Assembly: GCF_016862635.1 (NCBI RefSeq) | Contig: NZ_BONI01000040.1 | Location: 17,421-81,420, forward strand | Direction of reading: 5' to 3' | Length of the DNA stretch: 64,000 nt | Source: Catellatospora coxensis | GTDB lineage: Bacteria > Actinomycetota > Actinomycetes > Mycobacteriales > Micromonosporaceae | The notes under the pieces: model-generated | Databases searched by the model: none | Told to the model about the DNA's origin: nothing | Seen by the model: only the letters and a program-made list of their open reading frames with translations | Made by a program: the position numbers and the translations under genes | Shown: one piece after another, positions 39,692 through 48,299 of the stretch | Position numbering within the stretch: the stretch's first letter is position 1 | How the letters are laid out: every line of letters starts with the position of its first letter

Positions 39692-39733
39692 ACTGTAGCG
39701 ATTGTTGACTCCGCAGTGAAGTCCCTCAATATT
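39692..39733. promoter_or_regulatory. Overlapping divergent promoters
   Basis: On the minus strand TTCACT and TACAGT are 17 bp apart, directed at the 28-codon gene. On the + strand TTGACT (39705) and AATATT (39728) are 17 bp apart, directed at the oxidase gene. The shared middle TTGACTCCGCAGTGAA is nearly palindromic and may bind a common regulator. The rest of the 340-bp gap 39596-39935 is AT-richer leader without a gene. Confidence 0.5.
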
Positions 39734-39935
39734 GATCTTCTGAAAACCTGTCGCGAACTGTCCCAATAGACGGCTATGACTGTCGCGGTGCCGACACATC
39801 ACGGGTGGCAATCATCGAAATCGGTACCTAAATCATTCTTACGACAATCACTTCCTAAAGATCGCTCGCTATTGTGCGCCGTCGATCGGCTCCTTTAGCG
39901 TGGGCCGCGGACGGGTACGAAGCTGTGGAGGTCCG

Positions 39936-41021
39936 TTGCCGATCCTGTGCACCGACGACTACCGCGCCCTCGCCCGACCCCGGCTGCCCGCGGACGTCTG
40001 GGACTACCTCGACGGCGGCAGCGGCGCGGAGCTGACCCTGGGCGCCAACCGCCGGCTGTTCGACCGCGCCGAGCTGCGGCCCCGGGTGCTCGTCGACGTC
40101 TCGGTCTGCGACACCGCCGGCAAGCTGCTCGGCGACGCGCTGACCACGCCGGTCGGCATCGCGCCCACGGCGTACCACCGGCTGGCCCATCCCGACGGCG
40201 AGGTCGCCACCGCCCGCGGCGCGCGCGGCGCGCTGTTCGTGGTGAGCATCTTCGCCAGCCGCAGCCTGGAGGACATCGCCGCGGCGGCCACCGGCCCCCT
40301 GTGGCTGCAGCTGTACTGGCTGCGCCGCCGCGCCGTGCTCGCCGAACTGGCCCGCCGCGCCCAGGACGCCGGCTACCGGGCGCTGGTGCTGACCGTCGAC
40401 GCGCCGCGCATCGGGCAGCGGCTGCGCGACCAGCGCAACGGCTTCGCCGTCGACCCCGAGGTGCGGGCGGTGAACCTCGACGACGCGATCATGGCCGCCT
40501 CGCACGAGCACCACGAAGGCGCCTCGGCGATCGCCACGCACGCGGCGCAGACCTTCGACCAGACCGTCACCTGGGCCGACCTGGCCTGGCTGCGCGGCCG
40601 CACCGAGCTGCCGCTGGTGCTCAAGGGCGTGCTCACCGCCGAGGACGCCGACCGGGCCGTCGAGCACGGCGTCGACGCGATCGTCGTGTCCAACCACGGC
40701 GGACGCCAGCTCGACGGCGCGGTGCCCGCGCTGCGGGCGCTGCCCGAGGTGGTCGCGGCCGTCGCGGGCCGCTGCCCGGTGCTGCTCGACGGGGGCGTAC
40801 GCCACGGCCGCGACGTCTTCATCGCCCTGGCCCTGGGCGCGAGCGCGGTGCTCGTCGGCCGCCCGGCGCTGTGGGCGCTGGCCGTGGACGGCGCGGACGG
40901 CGTGGCCGGGCTGCTGACCATGCTCACCGGCGAGCTGGAGCACACGATGGCGCTGGCCGGACGACCGCGCCTGGCCGACATCGGCCGCGACGCGGTGCTG
41001 CTGCCCGACCGCCGCGACTGA
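39936..41021 (+). CDS. hmo: 4-hydroxymandelate oxidase (FMN alpha-hydroxyacid oxidase)
   Basis: 361 residues from a TTG at 39936 preceded by GTGGAGG; the earlier frame has no better start. FMN/alpha-hydroxyacid oxidase signatures are VWDYLDGGSGAE, VLTVDAPRIGQRLRDQRNGF, LVLKGVLTAEDA, the catalytic VSNHGGRQLDG (His254, Arg257) and LLDGGVRHGRDV. Paired with an HpgT-type aminotransferase 15 bp downstream and a hydroxymandelate synthase at 55256, oxidation of 4-hydroxymandelate to 4-hydroxybenzoylformate is the best reading. Lactate or glycolate oxidase is less likely in this context. Confidence 0.82.
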   Translation: MPILCTDDYRALARPRLPADVWDYLDGGSGAELTLGANRRLFDRAELRPRVLVDVSVCDTAGKLLGDALTTPVGIAPTAYHRLAHPDGEVATARGARGALFVVSIFASRSLEDIAAAATGPLWLQLYWLRRRAVLAELARRAQDAGYRALVLTVDAPRIGQRLRDQRNGFAVDPEVRAVNLDDAIMAASHEHHEGASAIATHAAQTFDQTVTWADLAWLRGRTELPLVLKGVLTAEDADRAVEHGVDAIVVSNHGGRQLDGAVPALRALPEVVAAVAGRCPVLLDGGVRHGRDVFIALALGASAVLVGRPALWALAVDGADGVAGLLTMLTGELEHTMALAGRPRLADIGRDAVLLPDRRD

Positions 41022-41036
41022 ACGGAGTGCACGACG

Positions 41037-42377
41037 ATGGTGACGTTCGAGGAGCCGGCCGCGCGGTCGCGAGTCGCCGGCAAGCCGGTGGAGCTGGCCA
41101 AGGAGGCGATGCACGCCTCGGTGAGCGACCCCGTCGCCGCCTCGATGAACTTCCTCAACGAGGTCGCCGGCCGTTACCCCGACGCCATCTCGCTGGCCGC
41201 CGGCCGGCCGTACGAGGGCTTCTACGAGACCGAGGACATCAAGCGCTACCTCGACGTGTACGTCGCGTACCTGGGCGACCAGGGCAGCACGCCGGAGCAG
41301 ATCCGCCGCGCGCTGATGCAGTACGGCCGCACCAACGGCCAGATCCACGGCCTCATCGCGCGCATGCTCGCCGTCGACGAGGGCATCGAGGTGCCCGCCG
41401 AGGCGATCTCGGTGACCGCGGGCTGCCAGGAAGCGATGATCATGGCGTTGCGCGGGCTCTGCGCGGGCCCCGACGACGTGCTGCTGGCCGCCGAGCCGTG
41501 CTACGTCGGCATCACCGGCGCGGCCCGGGTGCTGAACATCGACGTGGTGCCGGTGCCGGAGGGCCCCGCCGGACTGGACCCGGCCCGGGTCGCCGAGACG
41601 GCCCGCGCGGTGCGCGCCCAGGGCCGCCACCCCCGCGCCCTGTACCTGGTGCCCGACTTCTCCAACCCGTCCGGCGGCTGCCTGGACCTGGCCGCCCGGC
41701 ACGCGCTGCTCGACGTCGCCGCCGCCGAGGACCTGCTGATCCTGGAGGACGACCCGTACGGCCTGTTCGGCCTCGACGACCGACCCCGCCCCCGGCTGAA
41801 GTCCCTCGACCGCGACCAGCGCGTGATCTACCTGGGTTCGTTCGCGAAGTCCTGCTTCCCCGGCGCGCGCATCGGCTTCCTGGTCGCCGACCAGACCGTC
41901 GTCGACGCGGCCGGCAACCGCACCCTGCTGGCCGAGGAACTGTCCGCGATCAAGAGCATGGTCACGGTCAACACCTCCCCCATCGCCCAGGCCGTCGTCG
42001 GCGGCCTCCTGGTCGAGTCCGGCTGCAGCCTCAAGGCGGCCAACGTGGACAAGATCGCCTTCTACCGCGGCAACCTGCGCCGCCTGCTCGACGCCCTCGA
42101 CCGCCACCTGCCCGCGCCGTGGCGCGACGACGTCGGCATCACCTGGAACGTGCCCGCCGGCGGCTTCTTCGCCGTCGTCGACGTGCCCATCCCCGCCGAC
42201 GAGAAGCTCCTGGAGATCTCCGCCTCCCGCCACGGCGTCCTCTGGACCCCCATGAGCTTCTTCTACACCGACGGCGGCCACCACTCCCTCCGCCTGTCCT
42301 GCAGCGGCCTGACCCCCGACACCCTCGAAGAGGGCGTCCGCCGCCTCGCCACCCTCCTCCGCGACTCCCTCACCTGA
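41037..42377 (+). CDS. hpgT: 4-hydroxyphenylglycine aminotransferase (HpgT-like, PLP fold I)
   Basis: 446 residues. The MocR/KAT-like aminotransferase pattern is clear: ISLAAGRPYEGFY, LMQYGRTNGQIHGL, VTAGCQEAMIMAL, LVPDFSNPSGG, LEDDPYGLF and the PLP Lys271 in LGSFAKSCFPGARIG. The opening (AKEAMHASVSDPVAASMNF) matches HpgT enzymes of glycopeptide clusters as I remember them. It would turn 4-hydroxybenzoylformate into L-4-hydroxyphenylglycine with tyrosine as amino donor, which also regenerates 4-hydroxyphenylpyruvate. It follows the oxidase by 15 bp in one transcript. Confidence 0.85.
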   Translation: MVTFEEPAARSRVAGKPVELAKEAMHASVSDPVAASMNFLNEVAGRYPDAISLAAGRPYEGFYETEDIKRYLDVYVAYLGDQGSTPEQIRRALMQYGRTNGQIHGLIARMLAVDEGIEVPAEAISVTAGCQEAMIMALRGLCAGPDDVLLAAEPCYVGITGAARVLNIDVVPVPEGPAGLDPARVAETARAVRAQGRHPRALYLVPDFSNPSGGCLDLAARHALLDVAAAEDLLILEDDPYGLFGLDDRPRPRLKSLDRDQRVIYLGSFAKSCFPGARIGFLVADQTVVDAAGNRTLLAEELSAIKSMVTVNTSPIAQAVVGGLLVESGCSLKAANVDKIAFYRGNLRRLLDALDRHLPAPWRDDVGITWNVPAGGFFAVVDVPIPADEKLLEISASRHGVLWTPMSFFYTDGGHHSLRLSCSGLTPDTLEEGVRRLATLLRDSLT

Positions 42378-42439
42378 CCCCGCCCTCCCCCACCCCGGCC
42401 CGCCCTTCGCGCCCCGGGGCTTTTCGCCGTGCCCACCCC

Positions 42440-42527
42440 CAAGATCGCGACGATCTTGCGCGAACTGTTGCTGTTTTGCCCAGTTCGCGCGTGTCATACC
42501 CACAGCCTGCGCAAGATCGTCGCGGCG
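42440..42527. repeat. 88-bp CAAGATCG palindromic repeat, copy 2
   Basis: Same length and ends as the copy at 33911: CGCGACGATCTTGCGC and GCGCAAGATCGTCGCG arms are identical, as are CGAACTGTTG and CCCACAG; only the centre differs. It lies between the aminotransferase stop and an ArsR gene. Confidence 0.9.
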
Positions 42528-42551
42528 GGCACCGACCGGAGTTCCCTCCTT

Positions 42552-42567
42552 GACAAGTTTTGTTGTC
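42552..42567 (+). promoter_or_regulatory. Inverted repeat operator/promoter of the ArsR gene
   Basis: GACAA-N6-TTGTC lies 18 bp before the ArsR ATG and overlaps a TTGACA hexamer. An autoregulatory ArsR site is likely. Confidence 0.5.
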
Positions 42568-42584
42568 GGTGGGAGGGTGGGGGC

Positions 42585-43214
42585 ATGTTCGAGGTCGGGG
42601 TGATCGAGGATCCGGTGGTGGCCGAGGTGTCGCTCGATCCGGTGCGGGCCCGGTTGCTGGCCGCGCTGGTGGAGCCGGGGTCGGCGACGACGTTGGCCGC
42701 GCAGGCGGGGCTGACCCGGCAGAAGGTGAACCATCATCTGCGCACGCTGGAGAGTCACGGGCTCGTCGAGCTGGTCGAGGAGCGGCGCAAGGGCAACTGC
42801 ACGGAGCGGGTGTTGCGGGCGACCGCGGCGTCGTATGTCATCTCGCCCGCCGCGTTTTCCGCGGTGGCGCCCGATCCGGAGCGGTCGCCTGATCAGCAGT
42901 CGGCGCGGTGGCTGCTGGCGCTGGCGTCGCGGCTGGTCCGCGAGGTCGGCGAGCTGATCACCGGGGCGCGGGCCGCACGCCGGCCGCTGGCGACGTTCGC
43001 GGTGGACAGCGAGATCCGGTTCGCCTCGGCGGGTGACCGGGCCGCGTTCGCCGCCGAACTCACCGAGACGCTGGCCGCCCTGGTCAGCCGTTATCACGAC
43101 GGGAGCGCCACCGGCGGCCGCCGGCACCGGCTGGTCGTCGGGCTGCACCCGAGCCTGCTGCTGCCCCGCGCGGACGGCACCCGCTCAGCTGAGCAAGACA
43201 CCGAGAAGGAGTAG
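42585..43214 (+). CDS. ArsR-family transcriptional regulator
   Basis: 209 residues. The N-terminal winged helix is VRARLLAALVEPGSATTLAA, LTRQKVNHHLRTLESHGLVE and a wing with ERRKGNCTERVL. The C-terminal half is a longer effector part without the CVC metal motif, so it probably does not sense metals. The next gene, 4 bp on, is an SRPBCC-fold protein, a common ArsR pair. It may or may not control the nearby biosynthetic genes. Confidence 0.88.
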   Translation: MFEVGVIEDPVVAEVSLDPVRARLLAALVEPGSATTLAAQAGLTRQKVNHHLRTLESHGLVELVEERRKGNCTERVLRATAASYVISPAAFSAVAPDPERSPDQQSARWLLALASRLVREVGELITGARAARRPLATFAVDSEIRFASAGDRAAFAAELTETLAALVSRYHDGSATGGRRHRLVVGLHPSLLLPRADGTRSAEQDTEKE

Positions 43215-43218
43215 GACC

Positions 43219-43932
43219 ATGGGCAAGAAGTTCGAGATCGTACGCGAAGGCGAGCTGCGGACCACGCCGGAGGAGTACTGGGATGCCGTCACCACCGGCA
43301 ACGGCGGCTGGCTGTGGCCGATGGAGTTCGAGCCGCGCGTCGGCGGGGCGGCCGCGTTCGGCGGCACCGTCACCGAGTGGGACCCGCCGCACCGGCTCGC
43401 GTCCCGGATGGACGGCGACAACGGCTGGTTCAACCAGGTCGAGCACACCGTCGAGGGCCGCGACGGCGGAAAGACCTGGTTCCGGTACGTGCACAGCGGC
43501 GTGTTCACCGACGACTGGGACAACCAGTACGACGGCGCCGACCAGCACACCGACTTCTACCTGCACACCCTCGGGCAGTACCTGGCCCACTTCAGCCGCC
43601 GCCCGGTCGTCTACCTGTCGACCGACGCGCCCGCGGCGTCGAACTCGCCCGGCGGCTTCACCACGCTGCGCGGCGCGCTCGGCCTGACCACCGCGACCGC
43701 GCAGGACGACATGATCCGCACCGCGCTGCCCGGCGGCGAGACCGAGGCGGTCGTCGACTACCTGCACCCGAACTTCGTCGGGCTGCGTACGCGGGACGCG
43801 CTGTACCGCTTCTTCGGCCGCAACGCGTTCGGCGCGCCGGTCGGCGTGGCCGTGCACCACTTCGACGCGACCGCCGACGCCGCCGCCGAGCAGAAGGCCC
43901 TCGAGGACTGGCTCCAGGGCGTCTACGCCTGA
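43219..43932 (+). CDS. SRPBCC/AHSA1-like protein
   Basis: 237 residues, START/Bet v1-like helix-grip fold: KKFEIVREGELRTTPEEYWDAVT, then PMEFEPRVGGAAAFGGTVTEWDPPHRL and HTLGQYLAHFSRRP. A second half repeats part of the pattern (ALGLTTATAQDDMIRTAL, HHFDAT). GAAGGAG precedes the ATG. Such proteins bind hydrophobic ligands and are often paired with ArsR regulators, as here. The ligand is unknown. Confidence 0.82.
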   Translation: MGKKFEIVREGELRTTPEEYWDAVTTGNGGWLWPMEFEPRVGGAAAFGGTVTEWDPPHRLASRMDGDNGWFNQVEHTVEGRDGGKTWFRYVHSGVFTDDWDNQYDGADQHTDFYLHTLGQYLAHFSRRPVVYLSTDAPAASNSPGGFTTLRGALGLTTATAQDDMIRTALPGGETEAVVDYLHPNFVGLRTRDALYRFFGRNAFGAPVGVAVHHFDATADAAAEQKALEDWLQGVYA

Positions 43933-43962
43933 GCCGGCCACCCGCCCGCCCCGCTTTCTATC

Positions 43963-44021
43963 GACGTTGGCCTATCTCATCGACTTTTGAGCGATCGGAG
44001 TCGATGAGATAGGCCAACGTC
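43963..44021. terminator. Perfect 23-bp stem-loop between convergent genes
   Basis: The arms 43963-43985 and 43999-44021 (core TTGGCCTATCTCATCGACT and complement) match without mismatch over a 13-base loop. It is the longest perfect stem in the window and separates the SRPBCC gene from the convergent hydrolase. Confidence 0.85.
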
Positions 44022-44045
44022 TACGTAAGGCGGGGCCGGGGCGGG

Positions 44046-44984
44046 TCAGCCGGTGAACCAGGTGCGGAGCTGGGCGGCGGCCTGGGCCAGGGCACGGCGG
44101 CCGGCGTCGAGGTCGCCGGACATGCAGAAGAAGCCGTGGACCATGCCGTCGTATCGGGTCAGCGTCACCGGCACGCCCTCGCGCCCGAGCCGGCGGGCGT
44201 ACTCCTCGGCCTGGTCGCGCAGCGGGTCGTACTCCGCGGTGACGACCAGGGCCGGCGGCAACCCGGCCAGGCTGTCCGCGCGCAGCGGCGAGGCCAGCGG
44301 GTTCAGCCCGTCCTCGGGGGTGGCCAGGTAGTTCGCCCAGTACCAGGCGACCGAGGTGGCGTTGAACAGGTACGGGTCGGTGCCCTCGCGCAGCGAGGCG
44401 GTGTGCGAGCGGTGGTCGGTGTTCGGGTACACCAGCAGCTGCCCGGCCAGCGGCAGGTCGCCGTCCGCGCGGGCCAGCAGGGTCACCGCGGCGGCCAGGT
44501 TGCCGCCCGCGCTGTCGCCGCCGACCGCGATCCGGGCCGGGTCCGCGCCGATCTCGGCGGCGTTCGCGGCGACCCAGCGCACGGCGGCGTGGCAGTCGTG
44601 CACCGCGGCGGGGAACTTGTGCTCCGGGGCGAGCCGGTAGCCGGCCGCGACGACCAGGCAGCCGGCCGCGTTGGCGAGGCTGCGGCAGACCGCGTCGGAG
44701 GTGTCGATGGTGCCCAGGGTCCAGCCGCCGCCGAAGAAGTAGACCAGCACCGGCAGCTCGCCGCCGCCGAGCACCGGACGGTAGATCCGGATCGGCAGCG
44801 GCCCGCCGGGACCGTCGATCTCCCGGTCGACGACCTCGGCGACGGGTTCGGGATCGCCGCCGGAGGCCTGGATCGAGGCGAGGTCGGCGGCGCGGGCCTC
44901 GTCCACCGACAGCGTGTACAGCTGCGGGGTGGCACTGGCTTCGCGCCGCGCGCGCATCGCCTGGACCTGCGGGTGCAGTGGCAT
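44046..44984 (-). CDS. Alpha/beta hydrolase, HSL-type, with altered oxyanion motif
   Basis: 312 residues. The catalytic triad is Ser158 (GGDSAGGN), Asp253 (EYDPLRD) and His283 (MVHGF). The oxyanion motif HGGGW of hormone-sensitive lipase-type esterases reads FFGGGW here (Phe84 in place of His). GGAGAG precedes the ATG at 44984. It lies beside the ATP-grasp gene on the same strand, about 100 bp downstream, and may hydrolyse an ester or thioester in the pathway. It could also be an unrelated esterase. Confidence 0.88.
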   Translation of the reverse strand: MPLHPQVQAMRARREASATPQLYTLSVDEARAADLASIQASGGDPEPVAEVVDREIDGPGGPLPIRIYRPVLGGGELPVLVYFFGGGWTLGTIDTSDAVCRSLANAAGCLVVAAGYRLAPEHKFPAAVHDCHAAVRWVAANAAEIGADPARIAVGGDSAGGNLAAAVTLLARADGDLPLAGQLLVYPNTDHRSHTASLREGTDPYLFNATSVAWYWANYLATPEDGLNPLASPLRADSLAGLPPALVVTAEYDPLRDQAEEYARRLGREGVPVTLTRYDGMVHGFFCMSGDLDAGRRALAQAAAQLRTWFTG

Positions 44985-45084
44985 CGGACTCTCCTGATCC
45001 TGCTCAGGCGACCGCGCCGAGAGCGACTCGGCGGGCCGTGGCATCGGGGCGGCCGGTCGGATCCGCGTCGTCGCGGACCCGCTG

Positions 45085-46383
45085 TCAGCCGTCCACGGCG
45101 GCGGCGTGGACGAAGTCGGCGTTGCGGGGGTCGGCGAACAGCTCCCGCAGCGTCGGGGCCAGCGGCAGCACCTCGATGTGCTCCCGGAACCAGTCGGCCA
45201 GCTCGGTGAGCCGCCGCTGGGCGGTCTCCAGATCGGCGGCATGCACGGTGACCTCGCCCATGCGGGCGAACGTGTTCGCCGCGCCGCCCTGCACCCGCAT
45301 GCCCTTGGGCACGAAGAGCCGGGCGTGCACCACGTCGGGCTGCGCCAGCACCTCCGCCACGGTCGGGCAGCCGAGCACGACCCCCGGCCGCAGCGGCAGG
45401 AACGTGGAGGCGACCACGCCGTCGCGGGCCCGCACCTGCGGTTCGCCGACCGGCCCCAGCAGCGCGCGCACGCCCTCGACGGCCAGGTCGACGCCGTACC
45501 TGTAGCGGATCTGGTCGCTGATCGGGCCGCCCGCGCGGCGGGCCGCGCACTCGCTGAACACCAGGTCGCCCGGCTCGGGCCGGTGGAACAGCTCCATGTG
45601 GAAGACGCCGTCGGCCAAACCCAGCACCCGCAGCGCCTCGGTGACCAGCGGCGCCGCCAGATCGTACGCCCGCTTGTCGGCGACCGGATCGAGGCAGAAG
45701 GTCTGCACCGGCGCCCTCTCCAGCACCGCGCTCAGGCAGGGCTGGGCGTACCGGCCCAGGCTGAGGAAGCGCAGCTCCCCGCCGGACAGGAAGCCGTCGG
45801 CGAACCACTCCTCGCCCGCGACGAACTCCTCGATCACGAAGGTGCGCGCGGCGGTGTTGTTCGCGCGGCACCGGTCGCTGATCCGGGCGAGCTCGGCGTC
45901 GCCCTCGACCACGTACGTCGACTGCGTCGCCATCCCGGCGACCGGCTTGACCACGGCTTTCGGGTACGGCAGCCGGAAGTCGGCGGGCAGCTCGCGGATG
46001 TCCTCGATCACCGTGCACGCGGTCACCGGCAGCCCGGCCTCGCGCAGCGCCCGCTTCTGCAGGAACTTGTCGCGGAACAGGGCCACCGTGTGCGGCGGGA
46101 CGCCCCGCGCGCCGAGCATGGCGGCCAGCGCGGCGGCGGTCATCAGCGCGGGGTCGTCGTAGGCGTAGACCGCGTCGAACGACCCGGGGCCGAACCCGGC
46201 TCGCAGCAGGCCGTTGACGGCGGCGTCGAGGCTCTTGTGGTCGTCGACGAACACGGTGCGTACCCCGGCGGGCAGCGGCAGCCAGCCGTCCTTGGTGGTC
46301 GCGCCGAGCAGGACGGTGACGTCGACGCCGGGGTCGAGCGCGGCCAGGGCGGGCAGGTCCGCACCCACCATCAGCAACCGCAT
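45085..46383 (-). CDS. ATP-grasp ligase
   Basis: 432 residues. The ATP-grasp core is visible: FRDKFLQKRALREAGLPV, PYPKAVVKPVAGMATQSTYV, RTFVIEEFVAGEEWFADG and GVFHMELFHRPEPGDLVFSE. This is the carboxylate-amine ligase type that forms an acyl phosphate and couples it to an amine, as in L-amino acid ligases. In a cluster without NRPS it is the best candidate for amide-bond formation, perhaps with 4-hydroxyphenylglycine. It diverges from the MFS gene. Confidence 0.85.
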   Translation of the reverse strand: MRLLMVGADLPALAALDPGVDVTVLLGATTKDGWLPLPAGVRTVFVDDHKSLDAAVNGLLRAGFGPGSFDAVYAYDDPALMTAAALAAMLGARGVPPHTVALFRDKFLQKRALREAGLPVTACTVIEDIRELPADFRLPYPKAVVKPVAGMATQSTYVVEGDAELARISDRCRANNTAARTFVIEEFVAGEEWFADGFLSGGELRFLSLGRYAQPCLSAVLERAPVQTFCLDPVADKRAYDLAAPLVTEALRVLGLADGVFHMELFHRPEPGDLVFSECAARRAGGPISDQIRYRYGVDLAVEGVRALLGPVGEPQVRARDGVVASTFLPLRPGVVLGCPTVAEVLAQPDVVHARLFVPKGMRVQGGAANTFARMGEVTVHAADLETAQRRLTELADWFREHIEVLPLAPTLRELFADPRNADFVHAAAVDG

Positions 46384-46551
46384 CGGCCGACCGCCTCTCC
46401 CCGCCCGCGGCCCACCGCCCGCGGATCGAAGGTCACCGTATCGATGGCGACGGTGGGTGTCCAGAGGGCCACCACTCGATACCTACGGATACTTCAATGC
46501 CGAGCTTCGCTGCTGGTACAAAGAACCCGACCGGCTGGAGAAGGAGTTCCG

Positions 46552-48144
46552 TTGTCCATCGCGACACCGTCGTCGCCCTGGCGCACCCGAGCCGCCATCC
46601 CCGGCCTGGTCGCCGCGGAGGCGATCTCGGTCATCGGCGGCCGGATGTCCTTCCTCGCGATCCCCTGGCTGGTGCTGGTCACCACGGGCAGCCCGGTCAA
46701 GGTCGGCGTGGTGGCGGGCGCGGAGACGCTGGCGTACGTGCTGAGCGGGGTGCTGGCCGCGCCGCTGCAGGACCGGATCGGCTCGCGGGCGACGTCGCTG
46801 CTGTCCGATCTCGGCAGCGCGGTGGTGATGGGCGCGATCGCGCTGACCGGGCAGCTCGGCTTCGGCGTGCTGATCGTGCTGTCCAGCCTGGCCGGGGTGC
46901 TCCGGGCGCAGGCCGATCGATCCAAGAACAACCTGCTCAAGCCGCTGATGGACGCCGCGGGCACGGACTTCACCCGGGTCTCGGCGGCCCGTGAGGGCGT
47001 GCTGCGCACGTCCGGGCTGATCGGGGCGTCGGTGGGCGGGGTCGCCATCGCCGCGTTCGGCGCGATCGGGGCGATCTGGGTCGACGCGGCGAGCTTCCTG
47101 CTCGGGGCGGCGCTGGTCGCCTTCTTCGTGCCGGACCCGGCCCGCAGGGACGGCGAGCCGAGGAAATCCGCCCCGGCCGAGCCCTACCTGACCGCGCTGC
47201 GCGGCGGTTTCGTGTACTTCACCTCGGAGCCGCTGCTGCGGGCGGTGACCGGGATGCTGTTCTTCACCAACCTGTTCAACCAGGCCAGCGCCGTGGTCTT
47301 CGTGCCGATGTGGGTGCTGACGGTGCTGGACTCGCCGGTCGCGCTGGGGTCGGTCGCGGCGGCGTACGCCATCGGGATGATCGTGGGCAGTGTCGTGTTC
47401 GCGACTCTGGCGCCGTATCTTCCGCGCTACAGCGCGCTGGTCTTCGGCTACTTCGTGGGCGGCGCGCCGCGCTTCCTGGTCTTCGCGCTCAGCGACAACC
47501 TGACCGTGATCGTCGTGGTGACCTTCATCAGCGGCATGGTGATGTGCTCGGTGAACCCGACCATCGGCGCGGTCATCTACCAGCGGGTGCCCGGCCCGAT
47601 GCTGGCCAGGGCGGGCGGCATCATCATGGCCGTGGCGATGGCCGGCATCCCGCTCGGCGGCGTGCTGGCCGGGCTGGTCGTGGAGCGGCTCGGTTTCGTC
47701 AACGGGGTACTGCTGTCCTCGCTGCTGTACTTCGCGGTGACCCTGACTCCGGTCATCCGGCACCGGGTGTGGCGGGAACTCAACGACGCCGGGGCCAGAG
47801 GGCCGACCACCGACCCGGCGGCGGCGCTGCCGCGGGGGTACGGGCTGGCCGCGACCGCGCTCGGCCCCCGGGTCACGCTGCGCTACACCGACGGCGAGTG
47901 GACGCTGCACGCCAGGTCAGGGTTGCGCCGGCTGGCTCCCCGGCGGGTGCTGCGCGCCAAGACCGCGGCCCACGCGCTGGCCCAGCTCGACGCGCCGGCG
48001 GTGCACGAAGCCGTCCGCGAACTGGCGCGGCACGAGCACGACGGGGCTGGGCGTGAGGCGGCCCGGCTGCGCGCCGATCTCGCCCGGATGGAATTCGCGA
48101 TGAGTCAGATAAATGTCGGATTGCGGCCCTCTCATCTGCCATGA
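46552..48144 (+). CDS. MFS transporter (probable product exporter)
   Basis: 530 residues from a TTG at 46552, 5 nt after AAGGAG. About twelve membrane segments fill residues 15-415 (GRMSFLAIPWLVLVTTGSPV, ETLAYVLSGVLAAPLQDRIG, IGAIWVDAASFLLGAALVAF), the pattern of MFS_3-type drug and siderophore exporters. A cytoplasmic tail of about 110 residues follows, ending in a charged helix, longer than usual. It is placed between the ATP-grasp and the activation genes and probably exports the product or gives resistance. Confidence 0.88.
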   Translation: MSIATPSSPWRTRAAIPGLVAAEAISVIGGRMSFLAIPWLVLVTTGSPVKVGVVAGAETLAYVLSGVLAAPLQDRIGSRATSLLSDLGSAVVMGAIALTGQLGFGVLIVLSSLAGVLRAQADRSKNNLLKPLMDAAGTDFTRVSAAREGVLRTSGLIGASVGGVAIAAFGAIGAIWVDAASFLLGAALVAFFVPDPARRDGEPRKSAPAEPYLTALRGGFVYFTSEPLLRAVTGMLFFTNLFNQASAVVFVPMWVLTVLDSPVALGSVAAAYAIGMIVGSVVFATLAPYLPRYSALVFGYFVGGAPRFLVFALSDNLTVIVVVTFISGMVMCSVNPTIGAVIYQRVPGPMLARAGGIIMAVAMAGIPLGGVLAGLVVERLGFVNGVLLSSLLYFAVTLTPVIRHRVWRELNDAGARGPTTDPAAALPRGYGLAATALGPRVTLRYTDGEWTLHARSGLRRLAPRRVLRAKTAAHALAQLDAPAVHEAVRELARHEHDGAGREAARLRADLARMEFAMSQINVGLRPSHLP

Positions 48145-48197
48145 AAAGCCCGAATTTTGGCTGGTCCATTCACGTATCGACAGACTTAAAGCGAGCA

Positions 48198-48227
48198 TTG
48201 CAAGTGCATCGATCTGCTTGCTAGTCT
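48198..48227 (+). promoter_or_regulatory. Putative promoter of the carrier/ketosynthase operon
   Basis: TTGCAA (48198) and TAGTCT (48222) are 18 bp apart, 73 bp before the first ATG. The candidate at 54986 has the same spacing and TAGNNT type of -10. Confidence 0.4.
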
Positions 48228-48299
48228 CCGGATTCACCGGGTCCGTCGGGGGCGCACGGCCCAGGTTCCAGCACACTTGCGACACCTGGCGGAGCAATC

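Noticed and set aside
39855..43148. 1097-codon minus-strand open frame across the oxidase and aminotransferase genes
   Set aside because: Low-complexity shadow translation (rich in His, Gln, Arg and Gly) of two conserved genes on the other strand.
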